Source: Thermoproteota archaeon (GTDB lineage Archaea > Thermoproteota > Bathyarchaeia > RBG-16-48-13 > GCA-020355125). From it: DNA of 52,540 bases. Under the pieces are notes generated by a model. It did no database searches and was not told the DNA's origin. It saw only the letters and a program-made list of their open reading frames with translations. Positions within the stretch are counted from its first letter, which is position 1, and each line of letters starts with the position of its first letter. The DNA lies in the NCBI GenBank assembly GCA_030837285.1, contig JAUPKU010000106.1, positions 1 through 52,540 of the forward strand. The letters run 5' to 3'. Position numbers and translations under genes: made by a program. Shown piece by piece: positions 30,485-39,362 of the stretch.

Positions 30485-30952
30485 TTACCTCTTATACATG
30501 TAGAGCGTGTGCGAATGGCCATAATTTTCTGTGAGTTCCTTTACTGTGGTCGCCTTCCATCCTGGCATCTCGAAGTCGTGGGATACAACTCTAGCTCCAT
30601 TCTTTAGATAACGTTCTAGGTTGGGCTTTAACTTCTCATTCGCACTTGTTAACAAATACAACGTTACTACATTAGCTTCGCTGAGATCAACTTTTAACAA
30701 GTCTTCATGGATGATCTTGATTTTATCGTCAAGATGCAAGTCACGAATCTTTGCAGAGCAGTCTTTGAAACGTCCATCATCGAGTTCGACTCCGACAGCG
30801 GCTTTGGCACCGAACTCTTGAACGGCCATTAAAACTATTCTTGCATCTCCACATCCCAAATCATAGAGAGTTTCTCCTGGTTTTAACTCGGCGAGTTGAA
30901 GCATTGATCTAACAACTTCAGGAGGGCTTGGAACAAATGGTGCTAAAGACAT
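30485..30952 (-). CDS. SAM-dependent methyltransferase-like protein
   Basis: LYDLGCGDARIVLMAVQEFGAKAAVGVELD, NVVTLYLLTSANEKLKP. Confidence 0.82.
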   Translation of the reverse strand: MSLAPFVPSPPEVVRSMLQLAELKPGETLYDLGCGDARIVLMAVQEFGAKAAVGVELDDGRFKDCSAKIRDLHLDDKIKIIHEDLLKVDLSEANVVTLYLLTSANEKLKPNLERYLKNGARVVSHDFEMPGWKATTVKELTENYGHSHTLYMYKR

Positions 30953-31120
30953 TCATAATCACAAGTTAAAAAAAGGATAAGATATTACTTATTATAGTTT
31001 ATCTTTTAGAATTTTCACTCTTTTCCCCTCATTGAATCAGGCAGATATATATCCTTGGAAAAAACGCTCTTCAATCTTATCTTATAAAAAAGATTATCAA
31101 ATCGACTAGACAAATACTAA

Positions 31121-31690
31121 GTGAAGTTGGGGTGGAAAAATGTGGGAGACGAATTACTAATTGAAGATTTGGTTCATTCTTCAAATATTTTGTTGGACAA
31201 ACCTTTTAACGTTCGCAAGGATACGATGAAGCTTCCAAATGGAAAGCTGATCAATAGACATGTGATAGAGCATCCCGGAGCGGTAGCCATAATCCCAATA
31301 ATCAGCGATATGATTATTCTTGTACGCCAATTCCGCCAAGCAACTGGAAAAATACTACTTGAACTGCCCGCGGGAACATTAAAAAAGGGAGAAGAACCAG
31401 CTGAATGCGCAGCACGGGAACTCGAGGAAGAGACTGGCTACAAAGCGGGAAACTTAAGAAGACTGTTTCAGTGCTATCTTGCCCCCGGATACAGCACTGA
31501 AATTATTCAATTTTACCTGGCTACAAATCTTAAGAAAACTCGAAGTAAGCCTGAGGCAGATGAGTTCATAGAAGTCAAGCCAACTACTAAGAAGAAAATC
31601 CTGCAAATGATAGCCTCAAACGAAATAGAGGATGCAAAAACCATATGTGGCATACTCACGTTAGAACACTTCTACCTAGAACAAGAATAA
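31121..31690 (+). CDS. NUDIX hydrolase (ADP-ribose pyrophosphatase-like)
   Basis: LPAGTLKKGEEPAECAARELEEETGYKAG. Confidence 0.92.
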   Translation: MKLGWKNVGDELLIEDLVHSSNILLDKPFNVRKDTMKLPNGKLINRHVIEHPGAVAIIPIISDMIILVRQFRQATGKILLELPAGTLKKGEEPAECAARELEEETGYKAGNLRRLFQCYLAPGYSTEIIQFYLATNLKKTRSKPEADEFIEVKPTTKKKILQMIASNEIEDAKTICGILTLEHFYLEQE

Positions 31691-31964
31691 CTCGGTGATA
31701 GCCTTCACCCCTCAATACTTACGTAAGAAAATAGATTTCAGACGAATTGTTAGATATTATTCCTAAAAACTTCAATCGAATACGTGTATTCTAGTCAAGA
31801 CATAAGCAGCATCTTAACCAGCATACTGTGTCATAATTGTCAACAATCCACCTTGCATTTCTTATTTAATCGTCACATTTAGTTAAGGCTCTCAGTTCTT
31901 ATGAGAAGTCGAATTATTATCTCTATTCTACTATCTACTTTCATGTTATCATTTCAAACTCGAA

Positions 31965-32546
31965 TTAAGTTCCTAATCCAAAGTACCTCTTAAAGACTTT
32001 GAAGATGTCTTCAGTCTTCTCCAGAACCATAACACCCTCCATACTTACCAGTTTTCTAGAGTTATCAGCGTCTTCCTTTCTTATCCTCAACTTCATCTCA
32101 TGTCCGTCTGGAAGCCTTGTGATCGCCATTCCCTCTCTGTAGTCGGTAGGCATTATGTACACTGGAACGAAGGCTTTTAGGGCTTGAATAGTAGCGTTAG
32201 AGAGTAAAGTGTCCGCTATTCCAACAACAATTTTCGCGACAGTATTAGACGTTGCTGGGGCTATCAGCAGAAACTCGAACTCGCCACGTTGCAATGCCCC
32301 AACTAGGAAGGGCGAGTTCGAGTTAACTTCAACCGAAACTCTGTTAAAAGTCGTCTTTAAGTCGTCAGTCAACTTATAGTAGTTTGCAACTTGTTCCCCT
32401 GCCTTGGAAAGGTAAACCTTCATATCCACTTCGTCTTCATCGTACTGTCGTCGTATTTCCTTCATAACCTCGAAGGTCTCGACTAGCCTGTCTCCGCCGC
32501 CGGTGATGCCCCAGGCCATACTCTTCCTGCCCTTTTTCTCTGTCAA
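31965..32546 (-). CDS. archaeoflavoprotein AfpA-like flavoprotein
   Basis: MAWGITGGGDRLVETFEVMKE, LLIAPATSNTVAKIVVGIADTLLSNA. Confidence 0.75.
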   Translation of the reverse strand: MTEKKGRKSMAWGITGGGDRLVETFEVMKEIRRQYDEDEVDMKVYLSKAGEQVANYYKLTDDLKTTFNRVSVEVNSNSPFLVGALQRGEFEFLLIAPATSNTVAKIVVGIADTLLSNATIQALKAFVPVYIMPTDYREGMAITRLPDGHEMKLRIRKEDADNSRKLVSMEGVMVLEKTEDIFKVFKRYFGLGT

Positions 32547-32582
32547 CGTCCATACATCCGTTTCTTGTTTTCTTTTAAAATT

Positions 32583-33167
32583 CTAGACTTCAGCATTCTT
32601 CAGAAGGTCAGAGAATCTTTTCAAGGTCTTCCTCAAGCTTCTGAAACCTTCTTCGTCTCTTTTTGCATCCTCTAAGGTGTCCTTGGACCAGAAGGTTGCT
32701 CCCAAGTTGGCTCCGAAGGGACCGCCACTGACGGGAATCACACCGTTTAAGACGTAAAATGTAGTGATCTGTTGAATCGCCAGTTCTTGTCCGCCGATTC
32801 TATCTCCGCCAACCGCTATAGCCATGCCTATCTTGTGTTTGAAGGTCTCAGGATCTGATGCGTTTAAGGCTCTGCATCTATCCATCACCGTCTTCAGCTG
32901 CGCAGTTACTCCACCATTGTAGACGGGGGTTGCCATTATGATTCCTTTTGCCTTTTTTAGAAGAGAGTAGAGATGTTGTATATCGTCCTTGATTATGCAC
33001 TCATAGTTTTTTATACAATAGTCACAGTGACTACAGAATCTGATGTCTTTTCCTCTGACGGTGAAGAATTCTGTCTTAAAGCCCGCCTTTTCAAGTGTGT
33101 TCAAGGCTTCTCTAAGAACGTACTCGGTTGCTTTTTGCCTGGGGCTTCCGCATATGCCTAGTATCAT
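32583..33167 (-). CDS. iron-sulfur flavoprotein / NADPH-dependent FMN reductase family
   Basis: ILGICGSPRQKATEYVL, compact Cys motif FCSHCDYCIKNYEC, ATPVYNGGVTAQLKTVMDR. Confidence 0.85.
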   Translation of the reverse strand: MILGICGSPRQKATEYVLREALNTLEKAGFKTEFFTVRGKDIRFCSHCDYCIKNYECIIKDDIQHLYSLLKKAKGIIMATPVYNGGVTAQLKTVMDRCRALNASDPETFKHKIGMAIAVGGDRIGGQELAIQQITTFYVLNGVIPVSGGPFGANLGATFWSKDTLEDAKRDEEGFRSLRKTLKRFSDLLKNAEV

Positions 33168-33265
33168 AACAATCCATTAACTGTATAGGCATATTGTCTC
33201 ATAAGATTTCTTAATAAAAATATTAGAAAAAAGAGTTGTCTGAATAAACCAATGTGCTTGAACGA

Positions 33266-34315
33266 TTATGGTCTAATCTCTTTGGCTATTCGCCTTCCCA
33301 TCTCTGAACACTTGGCAGGTGAAACACCAGCGGGAGCTATATCGTATGTCAGAACTTTTCCCTCGCTAAGAACAGTATTGACCGCATCATCGATTTTCTT
33401 AGCTGCTTCTGGAAAATCCAGCCATTCAAGCATCATCTTTGAAGCCAATATCATTGCCAACGGATTGACTTTGTCTAAGCCAGTATACTTTGGCGCAGAA
33501 CCATGAACAGGCTCAAACATCCCATAATTATCCCCGATATTCGCACCTGGAGCAACACCAAGTCCGCCAACAACTTCAGCGGCTTCATCAGATAGGATAT
33601 CACCGAAGAGGTTAGTCGCTACTACTACATCATAGTATTCCGGTCTCTTAATGAGATTCATAGCTGCAGCATCTACGTGCATGTCATCTACAGAGACTTC
33701 AGGGAATTCTTTTGCGATTTTTTGAACAGAATCTTTGAATATTCCATCGGTGATCTTCAGTATGTTCCCTTTATGTACGTAAGTCAGATGTTTCTTCCGC
33801 TTCATGGCAAGGTTTAAGGCAAACCTTGCGATACGCTCAGAACCATCCCTAGTAATCAATCGAACTGCTATTGCTGAATCTTTTCCAGTCATGAATTCTA
33901 TTCCAGAATACAAGCCCTCTGTGTTTTCTCTCACAATAGTCATGTCAACATCTGGTTTTAATGACGGAATTGACGGAAGAGTCTTGATAGGTCTTACATT
34001 AGCATATAGGTCAAAGATAGTTCTTATCTGAACTACAGCGCTTCTAGGAGAACCCGGCTCCTCAGGTGTAGTTACAGGGCCTTTTAGACAGCAATCAGAG
34101 CTTTTAAGAATCTTAATAGTCTCCTCAGGGAGGTTCGTGCCATAGGTTGGTATACAATGAAGTCCAGCTTCCGCGAAAGTATATTCTAACTTGAGTCCCT
34201 TTACTGCGTCTTGGACAGCATCTAGGACAGGTAGAGTCGCATTGACAACATCAGGTCCTATACCATCGCCTTTGATAACAGCAACTTTAATTGTTCTAAA
34301 TCTATTGATTGACAT
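33266..34315 (-). CDS. isocitrate/isopropylmalate/homoisocitrate dehydrogenase family
   Basis: AVIKGDGIGPDVV, IVRENTEGLYSGIEF, NLFGDILSDEAAEVVGGLGVAPGANIGD, EPVHGSAP. Confidence 0.93.
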   Translation of the reverse strand: MSINRFRTIKVAVIKGDGIGPDVVNATLPVLDAVQDAVKGLKLEYTFAEAGLHCIPTYGTNLPEETIKILKSSDCCLKGPVTTPEEPGSPRSAVVQIRTIFDLYANVRPIKTLPSIPSLKPDVDMTIVRENTEGLYSGIEFMTGKDSAIAVRLITRDGSERIARFALNLAMKRKKHLTYVHKGNILKITDGIFKDSVQKIAKEFPEVSVDDMHVDAAAMNLIKRPEYYDVVVATNLFGDILSDEAAEVVGGLGVAPGANIGDNYGMFEPVHGSAPKYTGLDKVNPLAMILASKMMLEWLDFPEAAKKIDDAVNTVLSEGKVLTYDIAPAGVSPAKCSEMGRRIAKEIRP

Positions 34316-34392
34316 CTATCTTTCCTCTTTGTTGCTAAGACAAAAGGTTCTTCAGTTTAAATATGTATCGCGCGCTATGCATAAAGGCTTAG

Positions 34393-34920
34393 TTAGAAGT
34401 AGGATTCTTCTATTATCCTAATGGCTTCTTCATTCTCAGCTGAACTGTATTCTTCCAGAGGCTGCTTGTTCAGAGCTATGAAGACAGGTCCCCATTTGAA
34501 AGGACCTAGAAGTTTTTCTGCCTCTTCTTTGAAGCCAACAATATACAACGCTGCTGCCATAGCTTCTGCAGAGGTTAATTTTGCAGCTTTACCGTAGTTA
34601 ACTGGATTAGCCGCGAGAACGATTGGAAGTCTCCTTTGAATTCCATGGATTCTTTTGGTGAACATTTCCTTAGCCTTCTCCCAAGAACAGTCGATGGCTA
34701 CTAGGCCTCCTCGAATCAATAGTTGCCTATCACCTGGATATAGAGCATCTTTGGCATACGGATTCAGTACTACCACACTCCTTGGCAGCCACGAAGCGCG
34801 GAGGACAGATTTGACGAGTCCCAAGTGGCTAAGCCTGTTGGAAGTACACTTCTTAGGATCATCCTGCTTCATCATATAGACGAATAGTCTCAGCATATTC
34901 CTTTCTTCTAATCGCTTCAT
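34393..34920 (-). CDS. tsr3: Tsr3-like rRNA aminocarboxypropyltransferase (DUF367)
   Basis: DPKKCTSNRLSHLGL, LVAIDCSWEKA, RRLPIVLAANPVNYGKAAKLTSAEAMAAALYI. Confidence 0.88.
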   Translation of the reverse strand: MKRLEERNMLRLFVYMMKQDDPKKCTSNRLSHLGLVKSVLRASWLPRSVVVLNPYAKDALYPGDRQLLIRGGLVAIDCSWEKAKEMFTKRIHGIQRRLPIVLAANPVNYGKAAKLTSAEAMAAALYIVGFKEEAEKLLGPFKWGPVFIALNKQPLEEYSSAENEEAIRIIEESYF

Positions 34921-34994
34921 TCCCTCGTCAACCGATAATCATTAGAATGTCTTCCAGATACTTAACTATCTGCTACACAAGCGAGGGTGAGATC

Positions 34995-35765
34995 ATGCCA
35001 TTAGTGCTCAATGTAATCGGAATTGGTAGAAAGAGCGGAAAGACCAACCTGATAGAGACTCTGACAAGGAGACTGATTGAAAAGAGGTATAGCGTCTCCA
35101 CGGTTAAGCACATTTCAGAGGGAAGCTTCGATACTTCTCAGAAGGACACTTGGAAGCATCTGGAAGCAGGAGCAGGAGAAGTGATAGCGTTAACCTCAAA
35201 AGAAATAGTCTCAATAAAGAGAGTCAGCGAGCCATTACTGGAAATGGCTGTTAAAGAGATAAGTGAAGACAGCGATCTCATTCTCGTTGAAGGCTTCAAG
35301 AAGACGAGTTATCCGAAGGTAATTGCTGCTCAAACCCTTGAAGACGTGAAAGAGTTATTGAAGACCGTCAAAGAAGTATTCGCTATTTCCGGGCCAGTAT
35401 CTTCAACTATTACTCTAAAATCATTCGATGGCATTCCTATCCTAGAGCCAAAAGAACTCACCTCCAAAATAGAGGGAATGATCCTCGAAGAAATGGTAAA
35501 AAGGCTGCCTGGTTTGAACTGTAGAAAGTGCGGCTACAATTCCTGCGATGATCTAGCTCAGGCAATTCTTAGACGAGGAACATCAATAGATAGCTGCAAG
35601 TCTCTGTTAATAGAGGATATGATTCTCACCGTAGATGGCAAACGCGTGATGCTGAGTGAGTTTCCAAGAGGCTTCATCAGGAATGTTGTCCTAGGCATGA
35701 TTAATAGTCTCAAGGGATTTGATAAGGAAAAAATCAGGGAAATCTCTTTGTCGATAAAACTGTGA
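34995..35765 (+). CDS. mobB: molybdopterin-guanine dinucleotide biosynthesis protein B with C-terminal Cys-containing (Fe-S-like) domain
   Basis: VIGIGRKSGKTNLIETLTRRL, STVKHISEGSF, DLILVEGFKKTSYPK; C-terminal LNCRKCGYNSCDDLAQAILRR. Start at 34995 after GAGGGTGA. Confidence 0.82.
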   Translation: MPLVLNVIGIGRKSGKTNLIETLTRRLIEKRYSVSTVKHISEGSFDTSQKDTWKHLEAGAGEVIALTSKEIVSIKRVSEPLLEMAVKEISEDSDLILVEGFKKTSYPKVIAAQTLEDVKELLKTVKEVFAISGPVSSTITLKSFDGIPILEPKELTSKIEGMILEEMVKRLPGLNCRKCGYNSCDDLAQAILRRGTSIDSCKSLLIEDMILTVDGKRVMLSEFPRGFIRNVVLGMINSLKGFDKEKIREISLSIKL

Positions 35766-35788
35766 ATGACCATACTCGAAGCTTATTC

Positions 35789-35974
35789 TTAGACCCATGA
35801 TATAGTTTGAGAGGGGCACTGCTTTATGACATAATTAATTGTTTCTTCATCCTTCCCTCTAGAATCTACAACATATGCCTTACCTTCCTTATTCCTTTTA
35901 AAAACAAGCGGTACTATGGTTACACAGGCTTCATTTCCGATACATAAAGTCTGATCAACCTTAGGTTTACGCAT
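35789..35974 (-). CDS. small single-cluster ferredoxin
   Basis: 61 aa; VDQTLCIGNEACVTIVPLVF ... KQCPSQTISWV; three cysteines only. Confidence 0.75.
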   Translation of the reverse strand: MRKPKVDQTLCIGNEACVTIVPLVFKRNKEGKAYVVDSRGKDEETINYVIKQCPSQTISWV

Positions 35975-36149
35975 CTTCCATCAAATAATTGAAAAGTAAA
36001 AATTATATTTAATAATGTTTGTCTTCGCTGGAAACATTACATCTAAAAAAGAAGTAAGACTAATTCAGCTAGAATTTCCATTAATAAATAGTTTAAAAAA
36101 TAAAAAAGGGATTATTAGAAATCACTGGTCTTTTTTACTCGTTTTTCTT

Positions 36150-37478
36150 TCAATTGGGCGGCAGAATGTATCCTCCTTGGTAGAGGACAGTTATTGTAGC
36201 GTCTTTTCCTTTCTCTTTAAACGCTTTAGCAAGCGCATCATCGAAGGAGCTGGTCACGTAGTTCATTCCCGCAGCCTTTAGGAACTCCTTGTTTTCGTGA
36301 TCTGTAACTAGGAAGTTCTCCTTGAGTTCCAAAGCTTTTTTGACTTGCCATGCACACGCGGTATCCCGTAGATTAACGCCCTTTTCCATATCTCCGCAAA
36401 CGTTCCAAGCCATTTGCTCAGTACTCAACCTCATAAGGGCTGGCGTGAAAGTCTGGTGTCCTGTAGGTGCTTGCCATCCACCCTCACCCGATATAACTTG
36501 GATTACGATACCATCGTCCTTTGTCGCTTGATCCGACATGAAAGGCGCGTACCAGAAACAACCATTAATGTACTTTCCTCTGTCACCGCTCAAGTATATG
36601 CAAATATCTGTCTTCTCTTGAATTCTGGTTCCATAGATCTTATCTGCCAGCTTCACTCCTTCCCTATACTCCTTTCTAAAATCTCCAGCGTAAATGTCGT
36701 AGAGATCTCCAGCTGGGCGGCCTGTCACGGTATCGATTTTGAAGTCCAATCCTGCGAGGGCAGCAGCGTCTTCTATATCCCGTCTCACTTCGTTCTTCTC
36801 ATCGTTCCCGAAGGCTCCGGTCTGCCATTCGTCATGGTACTTCTTATTCTTCTGGTTCATAACTCTTCTATGCATTGAGCCAATTGTCGCTCTAGCGCAG
36901 ACACCTGGTAGAATAATCTTTCCACCACCACAGTGACCAGCTGAATGATGAGGACTTAACTCTCCAAAACCGATCTTAACATCCGCTTCCGCTACAGCCT
37001 TATTTACCCATACAGGCGTTGCTTGACTGGTGTAACCTATGAAAGCATGAGTATCTCTCTTATCAGAGTCATGAAGAACGAGTTTGTGTTTACCATATAA
37101 GGGGCCGTAAAGCTTCTTGACAAGTGGATTCTCTACCTGCTCTTCTTCTGTCTGATGTGTTCCTGGAGCGTTGATGAGCGTAATATTCTCATCTTTTACT
37201 CCTTCTTTCTTGAGTAAGTCAACAACTACAGGAGCTAAAATCCATGTAAAGGGTGATCGCCCATATTCTGAAGATATCAGGGCTACCTTGTCACCCCTCT
37301 TCACTATGTCAGTTAGCTTCTTTCCTCCGATAGGGTTTTCCAGTAGCTTCTTCAACTTCTCTTCTGGCTTATCCAGCTTCGGTGCCGTATGAGGAACTAT
37401 CACGTTTACAACATTTGCTTCAGGCAGCTTGATCAGCATTTCATGTCCAGCGTAAGTCGTCTTAAACTCTTTGTCCAT
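36150..37478 (-). CDS. LarA-family protein, copy 3 (divergent)
   Basis: MDKEFKTTYAGHEMLIKLPEANV; SPHHSAGHCGGGKIILPGVCARATIGSMHRRV. Confidence 0.85.
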   Translation of the reverse strand: MDKEFKTTYAGHEMLIKLPEANVVNVIVPHTAPKLDKPEEKLKKLLENPIGGKKLTDIVKRGDKVALISSEYGRSPFTWILAPVVVDLLKKEGVKDENITLINAPGTHQTEEEQVENPLVKKLYGPLYGKHKLVLHDSDKRDTHAFIGYTSQATPVWVNKAVAEADVKIGFGELSPHHSAGHCGGGKIILPGVCARATIGSMHRRVMNQKNKKYHDEWQTGAFGNDEKNEVRRDIEDAAALAGLDFKIDTVTGRPAGDLYDIYAGDFRKEYREGVKLADKIYGTRIQEKTDICIYLSGDRGKYINGCFWYAPFMSDQATKDDGIVIQVISGEGGWQAPTGHQTFTPALMRLSTEQMAWNVCGDMEKGVNLRDTACAWQVKKALELKENFLVTDHENKEFLKAAGMNYVTSSFDDALAKAFKEKGKDATITVLYQGGYILPPN

Positions 37479-37681
37479 TTAGACTACCTCTTTGTTTTTT
37501 CTAATATTCTATTTTACGATATAGTTTAGAACTTTTAAGCCTTTTGGGATTAACACAGAAACCGTTTCATACATTTTATTGTTAATAGCAAACTCGGAAC
37601 TTTCCATTTAAATACGGTCTACACTATGGATTATTATTTTTTAACTACATCTTATGAAGAGCATAATCACACTTCATTGAT

Positions 37682-38131
37682 TCATTGTCTTCTTTTACCG
37701 TTAAGCTTGCCAATCGCCATATCAAATAGCTTCTTGAATAAATCGTCCTTCATAAGTGGACCTAAGCCTATCCCCGTACATTCTTCAGTGACATTAAATG
37801 AGAAAATTCCATTTCCTCTCTTTTCAAGCCAGAATGGATAGAACCTGCAGATAAGAGGGCGAATAGTGTAAATCTGGCATTCGTTTCCTTTTAGAAAGAT
37901 GCAGTTTCCTTCTGAGTCTTTCTTCATCTCGAAGGTGAACGGCTGAAGACCTGTTTTTCTACAAAGGTTCTCTATTTGAAATCCTAGCGTTCGTGCTATC
38001 TGTTTTGCTTCTAAGGGAAGTAGAAGGATTTTCCTCTCTCTGTAAGAAGCATCTCTACAGCATTTAGCACATCGCTTGCATTCCCAAAGGATTCCTTTTG
38101 GGAAATCAAAGTACTTCCCTTTCAAGCTCAT
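37682..38131 (-). CDS. YkgJ-type cysteine-cluster protein
   Basis: WECKRCAKCCRDASYRERKI; GNCIFLKGNECQIYTIRPLICRFYPF. Confidence 0.85.
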   Translation of the reverse strand: MSLKGKYFDFPKGILWECKRCAKCCRDASYRERKILLLPLEAKQIARTLGFQIENLCRKTGLQPFTFEMKKDSEGNCIFLKGNECQIYTIRPLICRFYPFWLEKRGNGIFSFNVTEECTGIGLGPLMKDDLFKKLFDMAIGKLNGKRRQ

Positions 38132-38246
38132 TCGCCATTAGTTTAGGTAATCTCCATAGACTTCATTGGAGATAATGAAAGTACGAAATTAATTTTTTAT
38201 TCAATGCTGAGAATATCTGTTACCTGAAAAAAGAGTGGAAACATCT

Positions 38247-39245
38247 CTATCTACATTTTAGTGCTGCGGGATTTACTATCCAGTGAGGTTTCTCACCCTT
38301 GATAAATTTAGTGATATTAGCTATTCCGTTCTGCCATGTACTGTTGAAAGCTTCTTTCGTCGACGAGGCAATATGTGATGTCAAAATGATGTTATCGAGC
38401 TTGCACAAGTTACTACGGGGACTAAGAGGTTCCTCTTCGAAGACATCAAGACCAGCACCGAAGAATACCCGTTGTTCCAAGGCCGATAATAAAGCTACTT
38501 CGTCTATTATCTTTCCTCTGGCAGTGTTTACAAGAATGGTTGAAGTTTTCAGAAGTCTGAATTGTTTCTCGCCCAAGAGGTGGTAAGTCTGCCCGTTTAG
38601 AGGGCAGTTCACCGAAATCACATCTGACTCTTGAAGCAGCCTTTCTAGGCTCACAAGCTCCGCTCCATAAAGCTGCGCCCTCGATTGTAGCAGATACGGA
38701 TCGTAGGCTAAAACCTTCATCCCAAACGCCAATTTTCCCTTTAAGGCAACTCTTCCTCCAATGTCTCCCAGCCCGATTATACCCAAAGTCTTGCCGTAAA
38801 CTTCAACTCCAAACCTGTTCTCCCTCAACCAGCCTCCATCCCTCATAACTCTATCTGATCTTCCAACATGCTTTGATACTGCCAAGATCAGCGCCCAAGT
38901 ATGCTGCGCTACAGATTCTGCCATAACCTCTCCGATATTACATACAATGATATTGTTAGCAGTACAAGCTTGAATGTCTATGTTATCGTAGCCGATGCTG
39001 AATGTCTGGATCATGCGAAGTTCCTTAGCATTCTCTAGGAATTCTCGGTAGCGTTGTAGCCCAATCCTTGGGCTTGAGACTACGTATGCGTCTCCACTGA
39101 GTTTAAACCATTCCTCCTCGCTTGGGACGGGGGATGTGTTGACATTCGCTATGTCCCTTAGAGAGTTGAGTTGGATTTCTGCTTCTCTAATAACCTCTAC
39201 AAGGCCTTTTTCAGTTGGCCAAGGCAATATAACCTTCTTTTTCAT
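38247..39245 (-). CDS. D-2-hydroxyacid dehydrogenase (intact)
   Basis: LGIIGLGDIGGRVALKGKLAFGMKVLAYDPY, STILVNTARGKIIDEVALLSAL, LDVFEEEPL. Confidence 0.92.
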   Translation of the reverse strand: MKKKVILPWPTEKGLVEVIREAEIQLNSLRDIANVNTSPVPSEEEWFKLSGDAYVVSSPRIGLQRYREFLENAKELRMIQTFSIGYDNIDIQACTANNIIVCNIGEVMAESVAQHTWALILAVSKHVGRSDRVMRDGGWLRENRFGVEVYGKTLGIIGLGDIGGRVALKGKLAFGMKVLAYDPYLLQSRAQLYGAELVSLERLLQESDVISVNCPLNGQTYHLLGEKQFRLLKTSTILVNTARGKIIDEVALLSALEQRVFFGAGLDVFEEEPLSPRSNLCKLDNIILTSHIASSTKEAFNSTWQNGIANITKFIKGEKPHWIVNPAALKCR

Positions 39246-39362
39246 CGTATCACCTTCTCTTAAAACCGAACCTGAATAATCTTCTTATTTAGATATGCTT
39301 AAGATTTGCCTAGGTCTTGAAGCGTTGGTACTTGATGAGATGAAAGAAGAAGATTAATGAAA

